Positions 16,615 to 24,152 of a stretch of 64,000 nt of DNA are shown in pieces. The translations under genes and the position numbers were made by a program. The DNA comes from CAVUEG01 sp963740525 (GTDB taxonomy: Bacteria > Actinomycetota > Actinomycetes > Propionibacteriales > Nocardioidaceae): contig CAVUEG010000008.1 of NCBI GenBank assembly GCA_963740525.1, forward strand, positions 62,001-126,000, read 5' to 3'. Below the pieces are notes generated by a model. It ran no database searches, had not been told where the DNA came from, and saw nothing but the letters and a program-made list of their open reading frames with translations. The first letter of the stretch is position 1. Each line of letters starts with the position of its first letter.

Positions 16615-19484
16615 GAGTTCTCCGTCCGGGGTGCGCGGAATGCCTTGCGGCGCGGTTTGACCGGACGCATCATGAACTCCGGCCGTCGAAGACCGGAGCT
16701 GCTGGGCCCGGGCCTCGTCGTGGCCATCCACTGACGGTAGACCTCACGGGACAGCTTCGTGTCGACCGTGACGTCGCCGTACTGGTCGTCGGGCCGGGCC
16801 TTCTCGATGCGCACCTTCTGGTGCCAGCAGTGCATCCCCGAGAGCGGGTCCGGGTGCACGGCGAACGTCAGGTTCTGGTGCACGCCGGGGTCGTCCCAGT
16901 GGATCCGCTCGCTGTCGGGGTCCTCGCTCTTGAAGGGCTTGATCCCCTCCTTGTACCGCAGCTTCCAGATGCCGTTGGTGTCGTGGGACAGATCGACCAG
17001 ACCCATCGCCCACCGCGAACCGGCGTGTTCGGAGGTGCGCCACCGGCCCATGTGGTGGGACAACCCGATCACACCGTCGCGGATCGCCTCCGTGGCCCAG
17101 ACTCGCGCCACGAAGTAGCCGATCTCGGTGTTGACCCGCACCAGGTCGCCGGTGACCAGCCCCAGTCGCTCCGCATCGACGGAGTTCATCCAGAGCGGGT
17201 GGGTGTTGCTGAGCTCGTTGAGGTACTTCGCGTTGCCGGTCCGGGTGTGGATCAGGGTGGGCAGCCGGAAGGTCGGCATCAGCACCATCTCGTTGGCGGC
17301 CAGGTTGATGGACCGATGGCTGACGTGCGACTCGATGTAGCCGGGGGTGGCGTACTCCTCCCACCCGAAGTCGACCATCGTGTCGCTGAAGAGCTCGAGC
17401 TTGCGCGAGGGGGTCAACCACCCCGCCGTACGACTTCCGTCGGCGTGCTCCAGACCCACAGAGCCCGCTTCTCCCACCAACGGCGGCGTCGACTCATCGG
17501 TGGTCGGCTTGCGCAGCACCCCGTTGGCATCGGCCGTGGCACCCTCGACCTCGGCATCGGTCAGCGCTCGCTCGTCGAGCCGGTAGGCATCCTTGGTCAC
17601 CTCGAACACGCCGTACTTGCGCATGTACTCCAGCGGGGACAGGTCCTGCGCGGCAGCCGCGTCGGGCAGGCCTGGAACGCTGTTCTCGAAGACCCACTGG
17701 TAGTACTCGTCGACCGTCACCTTCACGCCCGGGCGGTAGGGAGACTCGAAGTACTTCCGGATGCCCAGGGAGCCGTCCGGGTCGATCCGCCACGACAGCT
17801 CGAACCAGAACTCGTTCTCCTCCCAGACCTCCCCCGGGTTGGACTCGCGGGAGTCGGAGACGGTGTGGCCCATCTTCTCCATGGCGACCCGCGTCACGGG
17901 CTGGCGGAAGCCGAGCCACTTGCCGGCGTACTGCTCATAGGACTGGGTGTCGTGTCGCTCGGTGCTGTGCCCCATCGGCAGCACGTAGTCGGCGAAGGTG
18001 GCCGTCTCCGACCAGGTCGGCGTCAGCGCGACGTGGCACTCGACGAGGGCCTCGTCGGTCAACGCCTCCAGCCAGCTGAAGCCGTCCGGGTTCGTCCACA
18101 CCGGGTTGTAGACCCGCGAGAAGTACATCGCGAGCTTGCCGCGGCCGTCCTGGAGCAGGTGCGGCAGCAGGATCGACATCTCGTTGGTCGACATCGGGAA
18201 CTCCGCCGGCCAGAGCAGCTCGTTCCACTGGTCGTGCCCCTCGGGCACGTTGGGACCGTGCGCGATGATCTTGTCCCAGCCGTTCGGGCTGGTGCCGCCC
18301 TTCGTGCCGACGCTGCCGGTGAGGACGTTGAGGAAGAAGAGCGCGCGGGCGACCTGCCAGCCGCCGAGGTTCCCTGCGGTCGCGGCCCGCCACACGTGTG
18401 CGGAGAGTGCCGACCCGGCGGTCGCGACGATCTCGGCCAGCTCGGCGATCTGCTCCTCCGGGATCCGGGCCTCCTCGGCGGCGTAGGCGAAGGTGTACTC
18501 CGCGTAGTCCTCGGTCAGGGCCTTCATGAACCCGTCGAAGTCGTCGCGCGCGAGCTCGGGGTGGCGGTGCTCGAGGTACGTCGACCAGTTGACCCAGCGC
18601 TCGATGAACGCACGGTCAACCTGGTCGGTGCGCAACAGGTGGGAGGCGACCGCGAGCAGGATCGCCGCCTCGCTTCCCGGCCACGGCGCCAGCCAGAGGT
18701 TGGCGTGCGAGGCGGTGTTGGACAGCCGCGGGTCCAGGACTACGAGCTTCGCTCCCCCGGACACCTTGCCCTCCATGATCCGCTGCGCGTGGGGGTTGAA
18801 GTAGTGGCCGGCCTCGAGGTGGCTCGAGATCAGCAGGATCACCTTGGCGTTGGCGTAGTCGGGCGACGGCCTGTCGTAACCACCCCAGAGCGAGTAGCCC
18901 AGCCGGGCGCCCGCGGAGCAGATGTTGGTGTGCGAGTTGTGCCCGTCCACGCCCCAGGCGAGGAGGAACCTCTCGGCGAAGCCGTCCTCGCCCGGACGGC
19001 CGACGTGGTAGAGCACCTCGTCGCGACGGTCCTCCACGATCGCGGCCCGGATCCGCCCGGCGATGTCGTCGAGCGCCTCGTCCCAGCCGACCCGCTGCCA
19101 CTCACCGCTGCCGCGCTTCCCGGCCCGCTTCAGCGGGTAGAGGATGCGCTCCGGGTCCTGGATCTGGTTGATCGTGGCCGGGCCCTTGGCGCAGTTGCGA
19201 CCGCGGGAACCGGGGTGGGCGGGGTTGCCCTCCAGCTTCTTGATCGACATGTCGGACTTGTCGACGTACGCGAGGAGGCCGCAGGCGGACTCGCAGTTGA
19301 AGCAGGTGGTCGGCACCAGCATGTACTCGTGGGGAACCTTGCGCGGGTGTGCCTTGGCGTCGTACTCGACGTGGTGGTCCCAGTCCGCCACCGGTGGGAA
19401 GTTGCGCAGCCGCTCGTGGCTTCGCTCACCGGGCAGGATCATGTCTTCTCCGTTCGCGGGTGGTCGATCGGTGACGTCGGTCAT
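16611..19484 (-). CDS. Molybdopterin oxidoreductase, DMSO-reductase family (polysulfide/thiosulfate/sulfite-type), catalytic subunit
   Basis: A 957-residue bis-MGD enzyme. Near the N-terminus C61-x2-C64-x3-C68-x29-C98 binds a [4Fe-4S] cluster (TTCFNCESACG, then RGRNCAKGP). NSHTNICSAGARLGYSLWGG contains Cys189, the likely Mo ligand. PMGHSTERHDTQSYEQYAGKW and the C-terminal molydopterin-binding region (NTHPLWMNSVDAERLGLVTG) follow. No twin-arginine signal is present, so the subunit should face the cytoplasm, as in SoeA-type sulfite dehydrogenases. Its ATG overlaps the stop of the ferredoxin-NrfD gene. TusA and a DsrE2-like protein start the operon, so a sulfur substrate (sulfite, polysulfide or a carrier-bound persulfide) is likely but unproven. 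Nitrate or formate activity is less supported. Confidence 0.88.
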   Translation of the reverse strand: MTDVTDRPPANGEDMILPGERSHERLRNFPPVADWDHHVEYDAKAHPRKVPHEYMLVPTTCFNCESACGLLAYVDKSDMSIKKLEGNPAHPGSRGRNCAKGPATINQIQDPERILYPLKRAGKRGSGEWQRVGWDEALDDIAGRIRAAIVEDRRDEVLYHVGRPGEDGFAERFLLAWGVDGHNSHTNICSAGARLGYSLWGGYDRPSPDYANAKVILLISSHLEAGHYFNPHAQRIMEGKVSGGAKLVVLDPRLSNTASHANLWLAPWPGSEAAILLAVASHLLRTDQVDRAFIERWVNWSTYLEHRHPELARDDFDGFMKALTEDYAEYTFAYAAEEARIPEEQIAELAEIVATAGSALSAHVWRAATAGNLGGWQVARALFFLNVLTGSVGTKGGTSPNGWDKIIAHGPNVPEGHDQWNELLWPAEFPMSTNEMSILLPHLLQDGRGKLAMYFSRVYNPVWTNPDGFSWLEALTDEALVECHVALTPTWSETATFADYVLPMGHSTERHDTQSYEQYAGKWLGFRQPVTRVAMEKMGHTVSDSRESNPGEVWEENEFWFELSWRIDPDGSLGIRKYFESPYRPGVKVTVDEYYQWVFENSVPGLPDAAAAQDLSPLEYMRKYGVFEVTKDAYRLDERALTDAEVEGATADANGVLRKPTTDESTPPLVGEAGSVGLEHADGSRTAGWLTPSRKLELFSDTMVDFGWEEYATPGYIESHVSHRSINLAANEMVLMPTFRLPTLIHTRTGNAKYLNELSNTHPLWMNSVDAERLGLVTGDLVRVNTEIGYFVARVWATEAIRDGVIGLSHHMGRWRTSEHAGSRWAMGLVDLSHDTNGIWKLRYKEGIKPFKSEDPDSERIHWDDPGVHQNLTFAVHPDPLSGMHCWHQKVRIEKARPDDQYGDVTVDTKLSREVYRQWMATTRPGPSSSGLRRPEFMMRPVKPRRKAFRAPRTENS

Positions 19485-21007
19485 GAGAGGGGAACGTCCT
19501 GGCCCGCGCGGACGAAGACGCTTTCGTACGCGAGCAGTGCCGGCTGGACGAGCAGTCCGGCCAGGGCGAGCCAGACGCTCGGCGTCGGCAGGAGGGAGGC
19601 CCAGACGAGCGCACCCACCACCGCGGCCACCACGCAGGGCGCCACTCCACCGAACCAGAAGGTCTGGGAGTAGCGACCGCTGAGGATGATGTGAGCGGCC
19701 AGGGCAGCCCCGCGAGTCGAGTGCTTGCCGGAGTACTCGACTGCGAGCAGCAGAAGGTGTCCGAGGGTGGACAGGACGAACGACGCCGCGAGCAGTCTCC
19801 AGGCGCTGTCGGACAGCCCGACGAGGAGGCCGGCCACGGCCAGCGCGCCGCTGCCCACCATCACCGCCTGGACTCCGAGATGCAGGAAGAGCCACTTCGA
19901 CTGCCACAGGTCCCGGCCCTCGGCCTGGCCGAAGAGGAAGGCGGTGTAGCCGGCCATCATCGCGCCGGCGGGGATCGCCAGCCAGGCGAGCGTCGTCATC
20001 AACCAACCGAGGTCGAGCCACGCCGCCAGCAGCCACAGCACGGCCCCGCCGGAGAAGGCCGTGAGCACGTAGGCGCCGAGCACCAGCCACGAGGTCCAGT
20101 TGGACTTGAGGAAGATGTAGAGGAAGCGCTCAGGGCGCTTGAGGTCCCACACCAGGAGGGCGCCTGTCGTCGCGGCCCCGAAGAGTCCCAGCGCGGGAGC
20201 GACGAAGTCACCCACCCCGCCGAGCCCGATGCCGAGGATGTGCGCCAGTCCCGCGAGCGCGAGCGCCCCGGCACCCAGTCCCTTCGTCCAGAGGTAGGTG
20301 GTCACCTTCCAGCCCCAGGGCCGAGGGTGGGCCGTGTCGAGAGTCGTGCGCGCGTTGGTGGCCGGGTCGACCGCGATGTCGCCGGCGGTCTCCAGGGTGT
20401 GTGCGTCCGGCTTGGCCCAGAGGTAGGTGTCCTGGACGGGAGCGGCCAGAGGGTCGAGCACTGCTCGGTCCGCCCCCAGGTAGAAGACGTTGGGACCGGT
20501 GTTCTGCTCGGGACTGCGCACAGCAGTCTCGTTCGAGGCGACCAGCTTCGCGATGCCGCTGTCCGGGTCGTCGAGGTCGCCGACCCAGATGGAGTGGGTG
20601 GGGCAGACCACGACGCAGGCCGGCTCGAGATCCTCGTCGACCCGGTGCGCACACATGTTGCACTTGGCGGCGGTGTGCGTGTCCTCGTCGATGTAGATGG
20701 CGTCGTACGGACAGGCCTGCATGCAGCTCTTGCAGCCGATGCAACGCTCGTTGTCGAAGTCGACGATCCCGTCGTCACGCTTGTACAGCGCCGTGGTGGG
20801 ACAGATCTTGATGCAGGGCGCGTCCGTGCAGTGGTTGCAGCGCATCACCCCGAAGGAGCGGGTGGTGTCCGGGAACGACCCCGAGTCGACGTACTTCACC
20901 CAGGTGCGGAACTGTCCGATCGGGATGTCGTGCTCCGTCTTGCAGGCCACCGTGCAGGCGTGGCATCCGATACAGGTGCGCTGGTCGATCGCGAAGCCGT
21001 ACTGCAC
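19481..21007 (-). CDS. Four-cluster ferredoxin fused to NrfD/PsrC-type membrane quinone subunit
   Basis: A 508-residue electron-transfer subunit. The first ~200 residues hold 16 cysteines in four groups (CIGCHACTVAC, CNHCTDAPCIKIC, CIGCKSCMQAC, and CNMC with PACVVVC) for four [4Fe-4S] clusters. From about residue 210 come roughly eight membrane helices of the NrfD family (GAGALALAGLAHILGIGLGG, SWLVLGAYVLTAFSGGAVLW and others). In SoeB/SoeC and PsrB/PsrC the two parts are separate proteins; here they are one. GTG 21007 has GAGG upstream and lies seven bases after tusA. It should move electrons between the molybdoenzyme and the menaquinone pool. Confidence 0.9.
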   Translation of the reverse strand: MQYGFAIDQRTCIGCHACTVACKTEHDIPIGQFRTWVKYVDSGSFPDTTRSFGVMRCNHCTDAPCIKICPTTALYKRDDGIVDFDNERCIGCKSCMQACPYDAIYIDEDTHTAAKCNMCAHRVDEDLEPACVVVCPTHSIWVGDLDDPDSGIAKLVASNETAVRSPEQNTGPNVFYLGADRAVLDPLAAPVQDTYLWAKPDAHTLETAGDIAVDPATNARTTLDTAHPRPWGWKVTTYLWTKGLGAGALALAGLAHILGIGLGGVGDFVAPALGLFGAATTGALLVWDLKRPERFLYIFLKSNWTSWLVLGAYVLTAFSGGAVLWLLAAWLDLGWLMTTLAWLAIPAGAMMAGYTAFLFGQAEGRDLWQSKWLFLHLGVQAVMVGSGALAVAGLLVGLSDSAWRLLAASFVLSTLGHLLLLAVEYSGKHSTRGAALAAHIILSGRYSQTFWFGGVAPCVVAAVVGALVWASLLPTPSVWLALAGLLVQPALLAYESVFVRAGQDVPLS

Positions 21008-21014
21008 GTGGCCC

Positions 21015-21248
21015 TCACTTCTTTCGGATGACGTAGCGGAAGAAGCCGTCCTCACTGCTGGTCTCCAGCAGCTCGTTGCCGGTGTCCTTGGCCCACGCGG
21101 GGATGTCGCTGCGTGAGCCACCGTCGGTGGCTTCCACCACCATCACCTGCCCGGACTCGATCTGCTTGATGCCACGCGAGGTCAACAGCACCGGCATCGG
21201 GCACTTCTGGCCCTTGGCGTCGATCATCAGGTCAACGGTGTAGTCCAT
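21015..21248 (-). CDS. tusA: TusA-family sulfur carrier protein
   Basis: A 77-residue protein of the TusA/SirA fold. DAKGQKCPMPVLLTSRGIKQ has the invariant persulfide-carrying Cys16 in the CPxP motif. The rest (VMVVEATDGGSRSDIPAWAKDTGNELLE) fits the family exactly. It accepts sulfane sulfur from a rhodanese or DsrE-type partner and passes it on. GGAGAA precedes the ATG. It sits nine bases downstream of a DsrE2-like gene and seven bases upstream of the ferredoxin-NrfD gene, so its most probable job is to deliver sulfur to, or take it from, this redox complex rather than tRNA thiolation. Confidence 0.93.
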   Translation of the reverse strand: MDYTVDLMIDAKGQKCPMPVLLTSRGIKQIESGQVMVVEATDGGSRSDIPAWAKDTGNELLETSSEDGFFRYVIRKK

Positions 21249-21257
21249 GGTTCTCCT

Positions 21258-21749
21258 TCAGATGAAGAGGTTGATCTGCGACTTGCTCATCTCCGAGAGC
21301 GCGCTGGCGGCACCCACTGGGTCACCGACGCCCTCGATCAGCTGGTCGCGCCGCAGCCCGAGCAGCTCCATCGTCATCTCGCAAGGCCAGAGCCTCACGT
21401 CGAGCTCGAGGCACATGTCGATGAGCTCCTTGGGGCTGGCCACCTTCTGGTCCTTGGCGAGCTTCTTCATCATCCAGGCGCCCGCTCCGCCCATGTTGAG
21501 CTTGGACAGCTTCATGTGGCTGGCGCCGGGGCGGTTCATTCCCGCCAGGGCCTTGGTCATCGCGTTGGTGCCGGTGATCCGGACGTCGTCACGGACCAGG
21601 GGGAAGAGCCCCCAGAACGTGAAGAAGATCGTGGTCTGCATGCCGTAGGCGGCACCGGTCGACCCCAGGATCAGCGTCGGCCACATCTTGTCCAGGTCGC
21701 CGCTCCAGGCCACGATCGTCATGCGCTCGGGTGTCTCGGTGTCCGACAT
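21258..21749 (-). CDS. DsrE2-like (DsrE/DsrF/DrsH family) protein lacking the N-terminal cysteine
   Basis: A 163-residue DsrE-superfamily protein. WPTLILGSTGAAYGMQTTIFFTFWGL is the family core and LWPCEMTMELLGL holds Cys123; Cys113 lies ten residues before it. The first strand reads IVAWSGDLDKMW, with Ser where the paralogue at 31971-32492 has Cys30. ATG 21749 has AGGAAGGGG upstream and is preferred over an in-frame start at 21800. It is the first gene of the tusA/molybdoenzyme operon, so it probably exchanges persulfide with TusA through Cys123. It diverges from the rhodanese-hydrolase gene across about 100 bases. Confidence 0.88.
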   Translation of the reverse strand: MSDTETPERMTIVAWSGDLDKMWPTLILGSTGAAYGMQTTIFFTFWGLFPLVRDDVRITGTNAMTKALAGMNRPGASHMKLSKLNMGGAGAWMMKKLAKDQKVASPKELIDMCLELDVRLWPCEMTMELLGLRRDQLIEGVGDPVGAASALSEMSKSQINLFI

Positions 21750-21853
21750 CAGCCGAACCCCTTCCTGGTCGGGAACGTTGCCAACTGTGACTCCGGACAC
21801 TACATTCGTAAATACGCATATAACAAGCCCCCATGAGGTCTCAGGGAGAACAC

Positions 21854-22990
21854 GTGGCCGACACCATCACTCCGCTCGAGCTGTTCCGGGAGATCGCCCA
21901 AGGTCGCGTCACCGAGATCCTCGACGTCCGCAACCACGACGAGTTCGCGGCGAGCCAGGTTGAGGGTCCACACCCGGTGTCCACGCGCAACGTGCCCGTC
22001 TACACGGTGATGGAGGAGCTCGAGGAGCAGGCAGGCCAGACCCTCGACGACGCCGTGGTGATCTGCGGCCAGGGCAACGGCTCCGCGCTGGTGGCAGAGG
22101 AGTTCGCCGAGCTGGGCAAGCGAACCCGTTCCCTCGAGGGCGGCACCGACGCCTGGAACCGGCTCCTCGTGCCCTTCGAGATCACCGGGCTCCCGGGGGC
22201 TGTGCGCGTCTGGCAGTTCCAGCGCCCGGCCAAGGCCTGTCTCTCCTACGTGGTCGGCGTACCCGGGGAGCGCTGCCTGATCGTCGACCCGACCCGGCAG
22301 CCGCAGCCGTACCTCGACCTCGCGCGGGAGCACGGGATGACCGTGACGCACGTGGTGGACACCCACGTCCACGCCGACCACATCAGCGGCGGACCGGCTC
22401 TGGCCGCAGAGCTCGGCGTCGACTACCACCTCCCGCCCGAGGACTGCGCCGGAGTGGTGCCGTTCCAGAACAGCCCACTCAGCGATGGTGACGTCCTCGA
22501 CCTCGGCGCCGCCGAGGTGCGTGTGATGAGCATGCACCTTCCCGGCCACACGCCCGGGACGATCGCGCTGCTGGTGAGCGACGTCGTGCTGCTGGTCGGG
22601 GACACGATCTTCGTCAGGGGCCTGGGGCGTCCGGACCTCACCGGTCAGGCCGAGGACCTCGCCCGCGACCTCTTCCGCAGCGTTCACGAGCGGCTGCGGC
22701 CACTGGACCCGCAGACCGTCATCGCGCCCGCGCACTGGTCGACGTCGGAGGAGATCCACGACGACGGGCTGGTGATCACCACGCTCGAGGACGTCTTCAC
22801 CGCGACCCTGCTCAACGAGAAGGCGATCGAGAAGTTCGTGGAGGAGATCGTCGGCTCCCTTCCCGCGGCACCCGACTTCTATGACACGATCCGACTCGTC
22901 AACGCCGGAATGGTGTCACCCCCGGAGGACGAGGTCGATGTGCTCGACGTAGGTCGAAACCAGTGCGCTGCATCCACGTCGATGGTTTGA
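21854..22990 (+). CDS. Rhodanese domain fused N-terminally to a metallo-beta-lactamase (persulfide dioxygenase-like) domain
   Basis: A 378-residue, two-domain protein. Residues ~1-120 form a rhodanese (TEILDVRNHDEFAASQVEG) with active Cys71 in VICGQGNGS. Residues ~125-340 form a metallo-beta-lactamase fold with THVHADHISGG, MHLPGHTPGT and LVGDTIFVRG, matching ETHE1/Blh-type persulfide dioxygenases. In well-known fusions (CstB, PRF) the rhodanese is C-terminal; here the order is reversed. GTG 21854 has AGGGAG placed correctly and is chosen over ATG 21833. Likely converts glutathione- or mycothiol-persulfide to sulfite and thiosulfate. Divergent from the molybdoenzyme operon. Confidence 0.87.
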   Translation: MADTITPLELFREIAQGRVTEILDVRNHDEFAASQVEGPHPVSTRNVPVYTVMEELEEQAGQTLDDAVVICGQGNGSALVAEEFAELGKRTRSLEGGTDAWNRLLVPFEITGLPGAVRVWQFQRPAKACLSYVVGVPGERCLIVDPTRQPQPYLDLAREHGMTVTHVVDTHVHADHISGGPALAAELGVDYHLPPEDCAGVVPFQNSPLSDGDVLDLGAAEVRVMSMHLPGHTPGTIALLVSDVVLLVGDTIFVRGLGRPDLTGQAEDLARDLFRSVHERLRPLDPQTVIAPAHWSTSEEIHDDGLVITTLEDVFTATLLNEKAIEKFVEEIVGSLPAAPDFYDTIRLVNAGMVSPPEDEVDVLDVGRNQCAASTSMV

Positions 22991-22994
22991 GCGG

Positions 22995-23408
22995 ATGAGC
23001 GAAGCGAACGAGTCCGACCGCCGTGGCAACGACGCGGTCGGTTCAGAAGACGTCCACGAGCACACTCACGAACAGGGGACCAGGCCGGACTACCGCTTCA
23101 CGCTGGCCAACGAGCGCACCTTTCTGGCCTGGGTCCGCACCGCCCTGGCGATGATGGCGGCTGGGGTCGCGGTCGTCCAGTTCGTCCCCGGGCTGGCCGT
23201 CGCGAGGCACATCCTCGGACTGCTGCTGATCACGCTCGGCGGCCTGCTCGCTGCGGTGTCCTACACGCACTGGAAGCGCAACGAACAGGCGATGAGGCAC
23301 GGCGAGGAGCTCCCCCGCTCTCCCGTGCCGCAGCTGGTGGCGGCCACACTCGCTGTCGCCGCCCTGATGGCTCTGATCCTCACCGTGGTCGACCTGGCCA
23401 AGGGCTGA
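22995..23408 (+). CDS. YidH/DUF202-family membrane protein
   Basis: A 137-residue inner-membrane protein. A charged N-terminus is followed by FTLANERTFLAWVRTALAMMAAGVAVVQF, the DUF202 signature and first helix, then two more helices (ILGLLLITLGGLLAAVSYTHW and LVAATLAVAALMALILTVVDLA). Function is unknown in the family. It starts four bases after the rhodanese-hydrolase stop and is followed six bases later by a second DUF202 protein, so it belongs to the sulfur operon. A role in transport or stabilisation of a sulfur species is possible but untested. Confidence 0.85.
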   Translation: MSEANESDRRGNDAVGSEDVHEHTHEQGTRPDYRFTLANERTFLAWVRTALAMMAAGVAVVQFVPGLAVARHILGLLLITLGGLLAAVSYTHWKRNEQAMRHGEELPRSPVPQLVAATLAVAALMALILTVVDLAKG

Positions 23409-23413
23409 CCACC

Positions 23414-23725
23414 ATGAACAGGACCGGGCTGCAGTTCGAGCGCACCGCGATGGCCTGGCAGCGCACGGCACTCGGAATCGGCGGCCTCTCACTGCTGCTC
23501 CTGCACCGCGGTAGCGGCGACCCTGTGGCGTCGATCCCCGGGGCTGCCGGACTTCTCGCCGCCCTGACTCTGCTGCTGATGACGGAGGCCCGCTACCTCC
23601 GCCACCGTCGCAGCAGGGACCTGAGCGCCGCCCCCATGGGTGCCGCCTGGGTCCGGCTCGTCGCGGCCGGAATCGTCGTGCTGGCGGGAGCGTCGGCGGT
23701 CATGGCCCTCGGGATAGTCGGTTGA
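23414..23725 (+). CDS. Second DUF202-family membrane protein
   Basis: A 103-residue protein of the same family as its neighbour, with LQFERTAMAWQRTALGIGGLSLLLLHRG as the DUF202 signature and two further hydrophobic segments (VASIPGAAGLLAALTLLLM and LVAAGIVVLAGASAVMALGIVG). The paired arrangement of a longer and a shorter DUF202 protein suggests a heteromeric membrane unit. No catalytic residue is recognisable. It sits in the rhodanese-hydrolase operon, just upstream of an ArsR regulator. Confidence 0.82.
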   Translation: MNRTGLQFERTAMAWQRTALGIGGLSLLLLHRGSGDPVASIPGAAGLLAALTLLLMTEARYLRHRRSRDLSAAPMGAAWVRLVAAGIVVLAGASAVMALGIVG

Positions 23726-23774
23726 ACGTAGAATCAGTGCTCACGAGTGACGAGGAAGCTGGCTGGGAGGACCC

Positions 23775-24110
23775 GTGGACAAGCAAGTCGCTGCGGAGCT
23801 GCAGGAGCTACATGCACGCGTCTGCAAGGCCATCGCCGACCCCAAGCGCCTGCTCATCATCAATGAGCTCCGCGGCCGCGAGCTCAGCGTCGGCGATCTC
23901 TCCGCCGCGCTCGACATCAGCCAGTCCAACGCCAGCCAGCATCTCGCGATCCTTCGCGAGCGCGGAGTCGTGGCCGCTCGCCGCGAGGGCACCAGCGTCT
24001 TCTACACCCTGCGCGGGACGAAGGTCATCGAGGCGGTCGACCTGCTCCGTCAGTTCCTCGCCGAGGAGCTCGCCGACCACGGGCGTCTCGGCGACGTCAT
24101 CACCGGCTGA
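23775..24110 (+). CDS. ArsR-family transcriptional regulator of the sulfur cluster
   Basis: A 111-residue winged-helix regulator. AIADPKRLLIINELRGRELSVGDLSAALDISQSNASQHLAILRERGVVAARREGTSVFYTL includes the recognition helix (QSNASQHLAIL) and wing. It has a single cysteine, Cys17 in ARVCKAIADP, so the two-cysteine persulfide switch of SqrR/BigR is not conserved. Sensing could use an intermolecular disulfide or another ligand. GTG 23775 has GGGAGG upstream. Position suggests control of the rhodanese-hydrolase-DUF202 unit and perhaps the divergent molybdoenzyme operon. Confidence 0.9.
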   Translation: MDKQVAAELQELHARVCKAIADPKRLLIINELRGRELSVGDLSAALDISQSNASQHLAILRERGVVAARREGTSVFYTLRGTKVIEAVDLLRQFLAEELADHGRLGDVITG

Positions 24111-24152
24111 CGATCACGCCCTGGCCCGGCGTACCGCAGCAGGCGGGCGTCG

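Noticed and set aside
15481..16731. Mrp start at ATG 16731
   Set aside because: It would overlap the molybdoenzyme by 120 bases and add an atypical tail; GTG 16614 has a four-base overlap, a ribosome site and normal length.
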